Shown here piece by piece: positions 46,554 to 55,024 of a stretch of 64,000 bases of DNA. Under the pieces are notes generated by a model. It saw nothing but the letters and a program-made list of their open reading frames with translations, was not told the DNA's origin and made no database searches. Each line of letters starts with the position of its first letter. Within the stretch, counting starts at the first letter, position 1. The stretch spans positions 868,001 to 932,000 of the forward strand of contig NZ_BPRC01000001.1 in assembly GCF_022179725.1 (NCBI RefSeq). The letters are read 5' to 3'. Source of the stretch: Methylorubrum aminovorans. GTDB taxonomy: Bacteria > Pseudomonadota > Alphaproteobacteria > Rhizobiales > Beijerinckiaceae. The position numbers were made by a program, and so were the translations under genes.

Positions 46554-47573
46554 TCAGGGCTTCTTGCGCAGACGGTCGATCGCGGCGGCGATCTCGTCGG
46601 CGAGCGGCCGGGCCAGGGCGTGCCGGTAGTGGGTCTGGTCGAAGAACAGGTCCGGCTCGTGCGAGGCGGGCCGCTCGTGCCGCGCATCGACGAGGGCGCT
46701 GCGTTCGTGAAGCCGCAACGCCTCCGTCATCGCCGCCCGGCAGGCGGCCTCAGCCTGGGCGCGCGGCGTGCCGGGGCGGGGGAGGCCGGCGGCGTAGACC
46801 GGCGGGAACACCATGACCACCGCCGTCTCGGGCGGCAGAGCCGCGAGGGCGCCGCCGAGGCGTGCGGCGGCCGGGAAATCCGGCCCTGCCTTGCCCGGAT
46901 CCGGCGCGTCGGGGACCGGCGTCTCGCGGGCGGCGCGGAAGCGCTCGCCGTCGAGGGCACCGAGCCGCAAGTAGTCCGGTTCGTAGTCCCACCAGCCGTC
47001 GGCGGCCGCCCGCTTACGGCGCGGGCCGAGGAGCCAGCCGGCGCGTTCGACCACCTCTTGCGCCACGGAGAAGCGCAGGAGGCCGCGCAGATAGGCGAGC
47101 GGCTTGTGACTGTAGAGCCAGAACGGGAACGGCTTGTCGTTGGGCAAGGCCGGATCGGCGATGCACCAGTAATCGTCGACCGCCAGGACGATCGCCTTCG
47201 GCGCCGGATGGTGGTGCAGGAACCAAGCGAGCAGGGTGAGCTGCTCGCCGGGGCCGGTCGCGGGCACCGAGAGCTGAACGAAGGGAATGCCGGTCGCCGC
47301 CGTGAGCCGGGCCGGCTCGACGAGCTGGATGTGGGAATTACCGAACACCGCCCCCGCGAAGGCCGGATCGCGCCCACGCGACGCCGCGGCGGTGCGCGGG
47401 CCCTGCGGGCGCACGGCACCGGCCGAGAACAGCGTCGAGCGGCCGCTGTCGTAGGGATCGATCACGAAGGCCAGCGCGAGATAGCCTGCGAGCAGACCGA
47501 TCACCGTCCCGAGGAACAGGCGTGCGAAACCCGCCCAGTTCCGCGGCCCGGTGCTGTCGGGGACGGACTCCAT
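46554..47573 (-). CDS. AlgX/AlgJ-like or SGNH-type partner of the MBOAT acyltransferase
   Basis: 339 aa. One N-terminal membrane anchor (about residues 15-35) is followed by a periplasmic domain. FAGAVFGNSHIQLVEPARL carries a GNS-type nucleophile serine, and the C-terminal DLFFDQTHYRHALARPLADEI supplies a DxxH pair, together an SGNH-like catalytic layout. It starts 1 base after the MBOAT stop (TGA-G-ATG). The two together probably O-acetylate an extracellular or periplasmic polysaccharide; the substrate is unknown. Confidence 0.82.
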   Translation of the reverse strand: MESVPDSTGPRNWAGFARLFLGTVIGLLAGYLALAFVIDPYDSGRSTLFSAGAVRPQGPRTAAASRGRDPAFAGAVFGNSHIQLVEPARLTAATGIPFVQLSVPATGPGEQLTLLAWFLHHHPAPKAIVLAVDDYWCIADPALPNDKPFPFWLYSHKPLAYLRGLLRFSVAQEVVERAGWLLGPRRKRAAADGWWDYEPDYLRLGALDGERFRAARETPVPDAPDPGKAGPDFPAAARLGGALAALPPETAVVMVFPPVYAAGLPRPGTPRAQAEAACRAAMTEALRLHERSALVDARHERPASHEPDLFFDQTHYRHALARPLADEIAAAIDRLRKKP

Positions 47574-47574
47574 C

Positions 47575-48948
47575 TCAGAACTGGAAGTAGATGAACTCGT
47601 AGTTCGCATCGTCCCCGATCTTCAGGAGGACGACGACGAACAACAGGGCGAAGCCGGCCGCGAGCCAGCGGTTCGGCGGCAGGCGATGTACGGCAGCCCA
47701 GGCGGTTGGGCCGATCATCGCGACCGCGGCGGCGATCGCGATGGCCCGCCACTTGAAGCCGGAGCCGGTCGGAGCCAGCCCGAACAGCCCCTTGTAGATC
47801 GCCAGAGCCGCCTCGAACGAGGTCGCGCGGAACAGCACCCAGGTCAGGATCACGAACACCGCCGTCAGCACCCAGCCGAGGAGGTGCGGCATCCGCCCGC
47901 CGGCCCGGCGCCACAGCACGCCGGCCCCGAGGCCGATGCCGTGGGCCGCGCCCCAGGCGATGAAGGTCAGCCCGGCCCCGTGCCACAGGCCGCCGAGCGT
48001 CATGGTGGCGAACAGGGCGCCGACCTGCACCGCGAGGCCACGGCGGTTTCCGCCCATTGCGATGTAGAGGTAGTCGCGCAGGAAGCGCGACAGCGTCATG
48101 TGCCAGCGCCGCCAGAAGTCGCGCAGCGAAGTGGCGCGGTAGGGCACGTCGAAGTTCTGCGGCAGCACGATCCCGAACAGCAGCGCGAGGCCGAGCGCCA
48201 TATCGGTGTAGCCGGAGAAGTCGAAATAGATCTGGAAGGTGAAGCCGAGCGTCGCCTGCCACGCCTCGGCCATGCTCACCGCCTTGCCCGCAGCGGCCGC
48301 CTGGAACACCGGGTTGACGTAGACCGAGAGCGGATCGCCGAGGAACACCTTCTTGGCGAGCCCCACGGTGAGCAGCATCACCCCCCGGCCGATCCGCTCG
48401 GCGGCGTCCGGGCGCGCGTAGGGGCGCTCCTCGAACTGGTGCATGATCTCGCTCCAGCGCACGAGCGGGCCGGCGAGAACCTGCGGGAAGAAGGCGATGT
48501 AGAGGGCGTAGCGGGTCAACCCGAAGGCCGGCGCGCGCCCGGCCCTCAGGTCCGTCAGGTACATGATGTGGTGGAAGGTGAAGAACGAGATCCCGAGCGG
48601 CAGGGCGAGGTCGATCCGCGGAAGATCGAGGCCGGGGATCAGGTCGGCGAGATCGGTGAGGAAGCCGAGATACTTGAAAAGGCCGAGCACCGCGAGGTTG
48701 CCGGCCAGTGCGACCGGGAACAGCCAGCCTGAACGGTCCCGCGGCAGGGCGCGGGCGATCCCCCAGTTCACGCCGATGGAGACGAGCAGCAGCGGCAGGA
48801 AACGCCAGTCCCACCACGCGTAGAAGACGAAGGAGAGACCGACGAGGAGCGGCAGCCGCGCCTGCGGCCAATAGCGCTCGGCGGCTGCGTGCAGCACGAG
48901 CGCGACCGGCAGGAAGGCGAGCAGGAAGATGAAGGAGTTGAACAGCAT
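47575..48948 (-). CDS. MBOAT family O-acyltransferase (AlgI-like)
   Basis: 457 aa polytopic membrane protein. FNSFIFLLAFLPVALVLH at the N terminus, LPLGISFFTFHHIMYLTD, YIAFFPQVLAGPLVRW, DFSGYTDMALGLALLFGI, FWRRWHMTLSRFLRDYLYI and the catalytic histidine block ATMTLGGLWHGAGLTFIAWGAAHG are AlgI/MBOAT signatures. It transfers acetyl groups across the inner membrane. Coupled to the downstream SGNH-type gene. Confidence 0.95.
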   Translation of the reverse strand: MLFNSFIFLLAFLPVALVLHAAAERYWPQARLPLLVGLSFVFYAWWDWRFLPLLLVSIGVNWGIARALPRDRSGWLFPVALAGNLAVLGLFKYLGFLTDLADLIPGLDLPRIDLALPLGISFFTFHHIMYLTDLRAGRAPAFGLTRYALYIAFFPQVLAGPLVRWSEIMHQFEERPYARPDAAERIGRGVMLLTVGLAKKVFLGDPLSVYVNPVFQAAAAGKAVSMAEAWQATLGFTFQIYFDFSGYTDMALGLALLFGIVLPQNFDVPYRATSLRDFWRRWHMTLSRFLRDYLYIAMGGNRRGLAVQVGALFATMTLGGLWHGAGLTFIAWGAAHGIGLGAGVLWRRAGGRMPHLLGWVLTAVFVILTWVLFRATSFEAALAIYKGLFGLAPTGSGFKWRAIAIAAAVAMIGPTAWAAVHRLPPNRWLAAGFALLFVVVLLKIGDDANYEFIYFQF

Positions 48949-49293
48949 CGCGGCGCGGACGTTTTCCTCAGGCGATCCGGCGAGACCGGCGCGCGCCCGC
49001 TCACGCGGCCAGCCTTGTCGAGGATCGAAGCGGAGCCGTCAATCGTGACGCGGCTGCGCCTCAAGGAAGCGGACGATCATTCGGCCGCCCAACCGGTGGT
49101 TGGTAAGGCTCACAGCGGGAAGGATCGGCAAGAGAGCGGCGCTGCCGGACGGGATCACATCGAAGTGCCCAGGCTCTGGCGGTCACTCCCGTCAGCACCG
49201 CGAAGAGGAGCCTCCAGTCAGGTTCGGTTCATCGAGCAGGACATAGCTTTGGACATCGGCCGTAAGCTTCGGCCCGAACGGAGAAATCGTACG

Positions 49294-49587
49294 ATGACGC
49301 ACGCGAAGGCGTTCGCATTGGCTGCGGTGATCGCCGGCAGCCTTGGTGTGGCAGGGTCAGCCCAGGCGGCTCCCTTCAGTCCCGTTCCCCTCGCCACCGC
49401 GACGGACAACGCACTTGTCGAGCGCACCGCCGGCGGCTGCGGACCGGGTTTCCACCCGAATCCCTGGGGTATCTGCCGTCCGAATTGGGGTCCGCGCCGC
49501 TTCTACGGCCCGCCTCCCGGCTATTACCGCCCGCGGCCGTTCTACCGGCCCTACGGCTACTACCGCCCACGTCCCTATTATTGGTGA
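49294..49587 (+). CDS. Small exported Gly/Pro/Tyr-rich GCG-CRPN protein
   Basis: 97 aa. The signal peptide (FALAAVIAGSLGVAGSAQAA) is followed by the motif GGCGPGFHPNPWGICRPNWG, the cysteine-containing start of the GCG_CRPN small-protein type, and then a PRRFYGPPPGYYRPRPFYRP-type Pro/Tyr/Arg repeat. Proteins with this layout are common in Methylobacterium-like genomes; function unknown. An intrinsic terminator follows at 49611-49642. Confidence 0.8.
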   Translation: MTHAKAFALAAVIAGSLGVAGSAQAAPFSPVPLATATDNALVERTAGGCGPGFHPNPWGICRPNWGPRRFYGPPPGYYRPRPFYRPYGYYRPRPYYW

Positions 49588-49610
49588 TCGCTTAATCGAG
49601 TGATCGTTCT

Positions 49611-49642
49611 GGCCGGACCTCGACAGGGGTCCGGCCCCTTTT
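49611..49642 (+). terminator. Intrinsic terminator
   Basis: GGCCGGACC (49611-49619) pairs with GGTCCGGCC (49628-49636) over an 8-base loop and is followed by CCTTTT. A classical rho-independent terminator for the GCG-CRPN gene, ending 5 bases before the 3' end of the convergent fliX gene. Confidence 0.88.
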
Positions 49643-49647
49643 CGCAT

Positions 49648-50085
49648 TCAGACGCCGCGGGCCGCCTCGAGTTTTGCGAGTTCCACCGCCGCGCGCAGCT
49701 CGATCTCGGCCACAAGCCCGTCGAGGCGGGGATCGCCGCTCTCCGCCATCCGCTCGGCGAGGCGGCCGGCGATGACCTGGAGGTCGCGCGTTGCCACCCG
49801 GCCGCCGATCAGTGCCGCCTTTAGCCGGTCGAGCCCGTCGAGCAGGTCGTGCCCGCGCTGCACCGAGCGGCGGCGGCGCTCCTTCTGCGCCTCGGCCCCG
49901 TCCTGCCCCTGCAGCGTGAGGAGCGCGTCGAGGCCGGTGAGCATGCCGGTCTGGCTTGCACCCGCGGTCGCGGCGCGGGGCGTTTCCTCGGTGCCGGCGG
50001 GCGCGAAGGCACCCGGCGCGGCGGCGCGGCGGGTCGCATTGAGCGCACCCGCGGCTGCAGCGGCAAAGCGTGTGTCGACGCGCAT
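49648..50085 (-). CDS. fliX: Flagellar assembly regulator FliX
   Basis: 145 aa. MRVDTRFAAAAAGALN at the N terminus and the C-terminal core LTGLDALLTLQGQDGAEAQKERRRRSVQRGHDLLDGLDRLKAALIGG match the FliX family. In Caulobacter FliX links basal-body completion to the sigma-54 activator FlbD. The ATG at 50085 gives the conserved N terminus. It is divergent from flgI, with a FlbD-like palindrome and a sigma-54-like element in the 254-base gap. Confidence 0.92.
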   Translation of the reverse strand: MRVDTRFAAAAAGALNATRRAAAPGAFAPAGTEETPRAATAGASQTGMLTGLDALLTLQGQDGAEAQKERRRRSVQRGHDLLDGLDRLKAALIGGRVATRDLQVIAGRLAERMAESGDPRLDGLVAEIELRAAVELAKLEAARGV

Positions 50086-50175
50086 GGGGGCTTGAAACCT
50101 TCTCGCGCCCCTCGATTCACGACGAGCGCTGACCCGAGAAGACATCGTCCGGTAGGGTTAAGCATGGGTAAACAG

Positions 50176-50194
50176 CCCGGCAGAAGCTGCCGGG
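50176..50194. promoter_or_regulatory. ftr-like (FlbD) palindrome upstream of flgI
   Basis: CCCGGCAGAAGCTGCCGGG is a perfect 8-bp-arm palindrome with core CGGCA-N5-TGCCG, the form of Caulobacter ftr enhancers bound by FlbD as I recall them. It lies about 100 bases upstream of the sigma-54-like -24 element at 50276. A second imperfect arm pair (CGGCAGGAAACGCTGCC) starts immediately after it. Confidence 0.6.
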
Positions 50195-50275
50195 GCGGCA
50201 GGAAACGCTGCCCCCACTCGCGCCGCCACGGCAGGGCCGCTCTGGATAAAACATCGTTCTCTCAAAGACTTGGCA

Positions 50276-50292
50276 TTTGGCACGGCCCTGGC
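50276..50292 (+). promoter_or_regulatory. Sigma-54-type -24/-12 promoter of flgI
   Basis: TTTGGCACGGCCCTGGC: GG at 50279-50280 and GC at 50291-50292 are separated by exactly 10 bases, and the -24 box TTGGCACG is a perfect match to the sigma-54 consensus; the -12 box (TGGCA) is one base off TTGCA. It lies 48 bases upstream of the flgI ATG. A near-identical element precedes flgF. Confidence 0.65.
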
Positions 50293-50339
50293 AGAGATCG
50301 TCTCGGCGCGAAGACGCCAAAACCGGTCGCCGAGTCCCG

Positions 50340-51470
50340 ATGCCCCTCCCTCGCTTCTCCCTCGCCCGCCCGCTGATCGCGATGCTGGCCTGCTTGGCGG
50401 TCCTGGTGCCGCCGGCCCCGGCCAGCGCCCTGTCGCGGGTGAAGGATCTCGCCGCGGTCGAGGGCGTGCGCACCAACCAGCTTGTGGGCTACGGCATCGT
50501 CGTCGGCCTCAACGGCACCGGCGACACGCTCAACAACATCCCCTTCACCAAGCAGTCCCTGCAGGCGATGCTGGAGCGGCTCGGCATCAACACCCGCGGC
50601 GCGACCATGCGCACGCAGAACCTCGCGGCGGTGATGGTGACGGCCAACCTTCCCCCCTTCGCGACACAGGGTACGCATATCGACGTCACGGTCTCCTCAC
50701 TCGGCGACGCCAAGTCGCTCCAGGGCGGCACCTTGGTGGCGACCTCGCTGCTCGGCGCCGACGGCGAGATCTACGCTTTGGCGCAGGGCTCAGTGGCGAT
50801 TGCCGGCTTCGCCGCAGAGGGCGAGGCGGCCAAGATCACCCGCGGCGTGCCGACCAACGGGCGCATCTCCAACGGCGCCCTGGTCGAGCGCGAGATGGCG
50901 TTCAAGCTCAACGAGGCGCGTTCCTTACGCCTGTCGCTGCGCAACCCCGACTTCACCACGGCCAAGCGCATCGCCTCGGCGATCAACGACTTCATGGGCG
51001 CCGACACCGCCGAGCCGACCGACCCGGCCACCATCACCCTCCAGATCCCGGCCAAGTACCGCGGCAACATGATCCGTCTCATCACCGAGGTGGAACAGCT
51101 CAAGGTCGAGCCCGACCAGACCGCGCGGGTGGTGGTGGACGAGCGCTCCGGCATCATCGTCATGGGCCGCGACGTGCGCGTCTCCACCGTCGCCATCGCG
51201 CAAGGCAACCTCACGGTGACGATCACCGAGCAGCCGATGGTGAGCCAGCCGGCGCCGCTGTCGAACGGCCAGACCGCGATCGTGCCGCGCACCGGGGTGA
51301 AGGTCGATACCGGCGACGGCAACAAGCTCGCCTTGGTCAAGGAAGGCGTGAGCCTGCGCGAGCTGGTGGACGGCCTCAACGCGCTCGGCGTCGGCCCGCG
51401 CGACCTGATCTCGATCCTCCAGGCGATCAAGACGGCCGGCGCGCTCCAGGCCGACATCGAGCTGATGTAA
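50340..51470 (+). CDS. flgI: Flagellar P-ring protein FlgI
   Basis: 376 aa with a Sec signal peptide (LIAMLACLAVLVPPAPASA). Family blocks: SRVKDLAAVEGVRTNQLVGYGIVVGLNGTGDT, FTKQSLQAMLERLGIN, VTVSSLGDAKSLQGGTLVATSLLGADGEIYALAQG, VVVDERSGIIVMGRDVRVSTVAIAQGNLTV. It forms the periplasmic P ring around the rod. The ATG at 50340 is preceded by a sigma-54-type promoter. The rod-binding gene follows 26 bases downstream. Confidence 0.97.
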   Translation: MPLPRFSLARPLIAMLACLAVLVPPAPASALSRVKDLAAVEGVRTNQLVGYGIVVGLNGTGDTLNNIPFTKQSLQAMLERLGINTRGATMRTQNLAAVMVTANLPPFATQGTHIDVTVSSLGDAKSLQGGTLVATSLLGADGEIYALAQGSVAIAGFAAEGEAAKITRGVPTNGRISNGALVEREMAFKLNEARSLRLSLRNPDFTTAKRIASAINDFMGADTAEPTDPATITLQIPAKYRGNMIRLITEVEQLKVEPDQTARVVVDERSGIIVMGRDVRVSTVAIAQGNLTVTITEQPMVSQPAPLSNGQTAIVPRTGVKVDTGDGNKLALVKEGVSLRELVDGLNALGVGPRDLISILQAIKTAGALQADIELM

Positions 51471-51496
51471 TTTTTCTCGGACCGGGAGACCGCACC

Positions 51497-51856
51497 ATGC
51501 TGCCCCTCGCAACCTTCGCGGCCTCCGCCGCGGTCGGCGTCGGCAAGAGCCTGATCGGCTCGCTCGCCAAAACCGACACCGAAACGATGGACCCGGCCAA
51601 GGCCACCGCCTCGGCCAAGGCCCGCAAGACCGCCGACGACTTCGAGAAGATGTTCCTTGAGGACAGCCTGGAGAAGCTGACGCAAAGCGCCGGCACGGAT
51701 GGGCCGCTCGGCGAGAACGGCACCGGCGGCGGCGTCTGGCGCTCGATGCTGACCAAGGAATACGCCAACGCCATCGTGAAGACCGGCGGCGTCGGCATCA
51801 GCAACCAGGTCTATTCCGAGATGATGCGGATGCAGGAGGCGGGCGGTGGCCGCTGA
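51497..51856 (+). CDS. Rod-binding (FlgJ N-terminal/CheL-like) protein
   Basis: 119 aa. KARKTADDFEKMFLEDSLEKLTQSAGTDGP and WRSMLTKEYANAIVKTGGVGISNQVYSEMMR are the rod-binding domain of FlgJ without the muramidase domain, the CheL type found downstream of flgI in Caulobacter. It probably aids rod assembly. It overlaps the next gene by 11 bases. Confidence 0.9.
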   Translation: MLPLATFAASAAVGVGKSLIGSLAKTDTETMDPAKATASAKARKTADDFEKMFLEDSLEKLTQSAGTDGPLGENGTGGGVWRSMLTKEYANAIVKTGGVGISNQVYSEMMRMQEAGGGR

Positions 51857-52325
51857 ACCGAACCCTGCCGTGCGCCTCACCGACCGCGCCGCCGCGCTCG
51901 GCTTCGTGCAGGGCCTGCTCGCCACCATGGACGCGCTGGAGCGCGTGCTCGCCCGCGAGAGCGAGGGCGTGCGCGCCGGGCGGATCGCCCAGGCGCTGAC
52001 GGATTCCGCGCCGAAATCCGAACTCGCCTCCGCCTACATGAACGGCTTGGAGGCGGCCAAAGCCAACGCCATCGCGCTCGCCCGCTTCGCGCCCGAAGGT
52101 CTGGAGGCGCTGAAGGCGGCCCAGCACCGCTTCGCGGCGGTCGTCGAGATCAACCAGCAAGTGCTCGCCACCGCCCGCGCCGTCTCCGAGGGGCTCGTCA
52201 AGGCACTGGCCGAGGAAGTCGCCAAGACGCACACCCCCACCGTCTACGGCCGCCCGTCGCTGTCGCCCTCGCCCTACGGCCGGGGCGCGCAGGGCGGACC
52301 GCTGGTGCTGTCACGCAACCTCTGA
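51846..52325 (+). CDS. FlgN/FlbY-like flagellar chaperone
   Basis: 159 aa, GTG start overlapping the previous gene by 11 bases. Helical, with ALGFVQGLLATMDALERVLARESEGVRAGRIAQALTDSAPKSELASAYMNGLEAAKANAIALARFAPEGLEALKAAQHRFAAVVEINQQVLATARAVSEGL resembling FlgN-type export chaperones. By position after flgI-cheL it corresponds to Caulobacter flbY. A proline/glycine tail (YGRPSLSPSPYGRGAQGG) ends it. Confidence 0.8.
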   Translation: MAAEPNPAVRLTDRAAALGFVQGLLATMDALERVLARESEGVRAGRIAQALTDSAPKSELASAYMNGLEAAKANAIALARFAPEGLEALKAAQHRFAAVVEINQQVLATARAVSEGLVKALAEEVAKTHTPTVYGRPSLSPSPYGRGAQGGPLVLSRNL

Positions 52326-52555
52326 CGGCGGCGCTTTCCGGCCGCGAGACGATCGAGACGCTGTTCAGGGACGATCCCGAACTGGCCGGGAAATTCGAGA
52401 GCGTCGCCTCCCTGAAAACCATGCAAGCCGCGCCGAAGTCCCTCGAACGCGACAACGCGGAGAAGAAGGGCGCCCGACGCCGGTACGAGCAGGAAGCGGC
52501 CTACGGACGCGACACCTCCCGCATGATCGACAATCAGGCCCGGGCGGGGAGATGA
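52325..52555 (+). pseudogene. Unidentified coding remnant after the flagellar genes
   Basis: A 76-residue open stretch begins at the flbY-like stop codon: LSGRETIETLFRDDPELAGKF, then ESVASLKTMQAAPKSLERDN and a Lys/Arg-rich helical tail ending GRDTSRMIDNQARAGR. It has no suitable start codon. Its charged helical composition resembles C-terminal parts of mobilisation or plasmid proteins, but no family is assigned. Possibly the tail of a deleted gene, or chance. Confidence 0.3.
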
Positions 52556-52900
52556 CGCTGAAGGTCCGCGCCCCGTCCTCGGCGGCGGAGGGTGACATCG
52601 GGGTGATGTCCGGCGTAATGCCAGCGACGACGGACCACCCGCGGGGTGGCGTGCTGAAGCGCACTGGCTCGATCCTGCACATCGGAGCGTAACCGAGGCT
52701 GCTCCGAGGGAGCAGGACGATCCGCCTCGACCGACCCGAGAACCGAGCGGAGGCAGGTTGCGAGGAATTCAGTCTTATCTTGCTCCAATAAAATCAAACG
52801 AAGTCATCATGCCGCATCGTTTCGATGCCATCCGACGACTTGACTGTTCGGAACTTTCCTCACGCGCGCCACTTGCCCTCGAACACAATCATCGGAGGAA

Positions 52901-53083
52901 ATGGCCGTGTCGAACGACGTCCTCATTCCGTTGCTCGCGATCGTGACCATCGTCCTCGTCGCGGCCTTCGCCATCTGGCAGCGGGGCCGGGTCGCGCAGT
53001 CGAAGGGAGACCCGCGACGCTCAGCCTTCACCCAAACCCACGGCGAGGCACCGCGGCCGAACCGGCCGGGCACCGAGCACTGA
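52901..53083 (+). CDS. Small single-pass membrane protein
   Basis: 60 aa. One N-terminal transmembrane helix (VLIPLLAIVTIVLVAAFAIWQ) is followed by a hydrophilic, proline-rich cytoplasmic tail. GGAGGA sits 3 bases before the ATG. An AT-rich stretch upstream (about 52750-52850) is a likely promoter region. The preceding 345 bases (52556-52900) hold no other supported gene. Function unknown. Confidence 0.6.
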   Translation: MAVSNDVLIPLLAIVTIVLVAAFAIWQRGRVAQSKGDPRRSAFTQTHGEAPRPNRPGTEH

Positions 53084-53125
53084 CGCACGCCACCGGCGCG
53101 GGAAGGGGCCCGAAGGCCCCTCCGG

Positions 53126-53899
53126 TCAGAACGGCAGCAGGATATCGACGAGCTGCTGGCCGTAGCGCGGCTGCTGCACGTCGGTGATCTGGCCGCGGCC
53201 GCCATAGGCGATGCGCGCCTGGGCGATCTTGCTCGAATCGATCGTGTTGTCGGACTCGATGTCCTCGGGCCGCACCACGCCCGCCACGATCAGCTCGCGC
53301 ACCTCGAAATTGATGCGGATCTCCTGCTTGCCCTCCACCACGAGGTTGCCGTTGGGCAGCACCTGGGTGACGACGGCGGCGACATTGGTGGTCACCGTCT
53401 CGGCGCGCTGGACCGAGCCGGCGCCGTCGCTCGACGAGGTGGAGGTGCCGTTGATGAGCTTGTCGGGCGAGATGCCGGCGGCAGCCACGCCCGCGCTGTT
53501 CTCCAGGCCGAAGGCGTTGGGCAGGCCGAACCCTTCCGCGTTGGTGCGCGAGCGCTTGGTCTCGTTGTTGAGGTTGGCCCGATCGGTGACGTTGACCTTG
53601 ACGGTGAGCAGGTCGCCGATCCGCGCCGCGCGCTGATCCTTGAAGAACGCGCGCGAGCCCGTGCGCCACAGGGAGTTCGGCGCGTAGGAGACGGGGGCGA
53701 CGTCCGGCATCGCCATGCGCACCGGCCGGTAGCCGGGCTGGGCCGTCGGGTCCTCGATCGCCGAGAGCGTCGGGGTGGCCCCCACCTGCGAGAGCCGGTC
53801 CACGGTATTGCAGGCGCCGAGCGGCGCGAGCGCCAGGATCACGGCGAGGCGGGGCAGGGGGCGGGCAAGGGAGTGGAGAGAGGGGCGGCGAGCGGTCAT
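53126..53899 (-). CDS. flgH: Flagellar L-ring lipoprotein FlgH
   Basis: 257 aa. Lipoprotein signal LALAPLGAC (cysteine near residue 30). NSLWRTGSRAFFKDQRAARIGDLLTVKVNVTDRANLNNETKRSR and VLPNGNLVVEGKQEIRINFEVRELIVAGVVRPEDI are the FlgH signatures. Forms the outer-membrane L ring. Last gene of the flgF-flgG-flgA-flgH unit. Confidence 0.96.
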   Translation of the reverse strand: MTARRPSLHSLARPLPRLAVILALAPLGACNTVDRLSQVGATPTLSAIEDPTAQPGYRPVRMAMPDVAPVSYAPNSLWRTGSRAFFKDQRAARIGDLLTVKVNVTDRANLNNETKRSRTNAEGFGLPNAFGLENSAGVAAAGISPDKLINGTSTSSSDGAGSVQRAETVTTNVAAVVTQVLPNGNLVVEGKQEIRINFEVRELIVAGVVRPEDIESDNTIDSSKIAQARIAYGGRGQITDVQQPRYGQQLVDILLPF

Positions 53900-53963
53900 C
53901 GGAAGGCTCCGGCGCAGGCGAAACGGGAAGGGCGAGGGAAAGGCGAATTGAGGAGCGCGCCGC

Positions 53964-55010
53964 CTACGGGGCGGCGCTGGCCTGGAGCACGGGCTGGGGC
54001 TGAGGCACGGGGCCAACCGAGACGCGGCCGGGGCCGATCACCACGGCCTGGAGTACCTTCTTCGAGGCGCCGTTCGTCACCGAGACGCTAGCGCCGAGCC
54101 GGCCGCTCTCGTTGGCGACGCCGCGCATCGACAGCGACACGCCGGGCGTCTCGAACACGATGGCCACGCTCTCGCCGCGGGAGACGAGATCAGGCGGCGC
54201 CACGTCGCCCGAGCGCAGGACCGCGCCGGCGCTCAAGGGACGCTGCGCCACCTGGCCGGCGACCAGGCTCGGCGCGCCCTGCACGTCGGCCGGCACGGCG
54301 TCGCGCGGGCGGCGTTCGAGGCTGAGGTCGGCGCTGGCGATCGCCTCGCCGCGATGGAGGCTGCGGGTCAGCACCGCCACCTCGCGGGTCTCGACCGCCA
54401 CGCCCGCGACCCGGAGCGAAGCCTGCCGTTCGCCGAGCACGATGAGGCCGGCGACCCGGCGGGAACGTGGATCGTAGGTGACATCGACCGCCGCCGCCTG
54501 CCCGTCGAGGTCGAGCGGCGCGAGCAGAACCGGCGCGTCGCCGTCGAGCCGCACGGACAGCGCCTTGGCGTCGAGGCCGTAGCCGGTCTCGAGCGCGCGC
54601 TTCAGCGCCGCCTCGATCTCCGGCGGCCCGACCCGGCGGGCGGCGCGCTGCACGGTGACCTGTACGCGGCCGCCGGTCTCGATCCCGGTGAGCCCGAGGG
54701 CCGCGACCGATTCGATGATGCGGCGGGCCTGGATCGTGCCGATGGCCCCGAGGGCGGGCGCGCGGAACAGGGGACGGGCGGCCAGCTCGGCCGGCACGCC
54801 CTCGACGAGGTCACCGAGGCTCAGCGTGTCGCCGCGGGCGGTCACGTCCCCGCGCAGGCGCAGCGGGTTGCCGGCGGCCATCAGTGGCAGGGCGAACAGG
54901 GTCACCGCCATGAAAGCGGCCAGCGCGACGACGGTTCGGCCGATCACGCCGCGGGACAGGGGGGTGACGGCCGGAGGAGCGGAGCGGCGGATCGGCTTGA
55001 GGGCGTGCAT
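53964..55010 (-). CDS. flgA: Flagellar P-ring assembly chaperone FlgA
   Basis: 348 aa. The signal/anchor (TVVALAAFMAVTLFALPLMA) is followed by SAF-type domains: TRSLHRGEAIASADLSLERRPRDAVPADVQGAPSLVAGQVAQRPLSAGAVLRSGDVAPPDLVSRGESVAIVFETPGVSLSMRGVANESGRLGASVSVTN. It is longer than E. coli FlgA because of an N-terminal domain. ATG at 55010, directly inside a GTG at 55013. Assists P-ring formation. Confidence 0.93.
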   Translation of the reverse strand: MHALKPIRRSAPPAVTPLSRGVIGRTVVALAAFMAVTLFALPLMAAGNPLRLRGDVTARGDTLSLGDLVEGVPAELAARPLFRAPALGAIGTIQARRIIESVAALGLTGIETGGRVQVTVQRAARRVGPPEIEAALKRALETGYGLDAKALSVRLDGDAPVLLAPLDLDGQAAAVDVTYDPRSRRVAGLIVLGERQASLRVAGVAVETREVAVLTRSLHRGEAIASADLSLERRPRDAVPADVQGAPSLVAGQVAQRPLSAGAVLRSGDVAPPDLVSRGESVAIVFETPGVSLSMRGVANESGRLGASVSVTNGASKKVLQAVVIGPGRVSVGPVPQPQPVLQASAAP

Positions 55011-55024
55011 CACGGGTCCGATCC

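Noticed and set aside
52758-52946. A 62-codon frame overlapping the small membrane protein gene at 52901
   Set aside because: Arg/Ser-rich out-of-frame overlap with no start signal; the 52901 gene has GGAGGA and a clear membrane helix.
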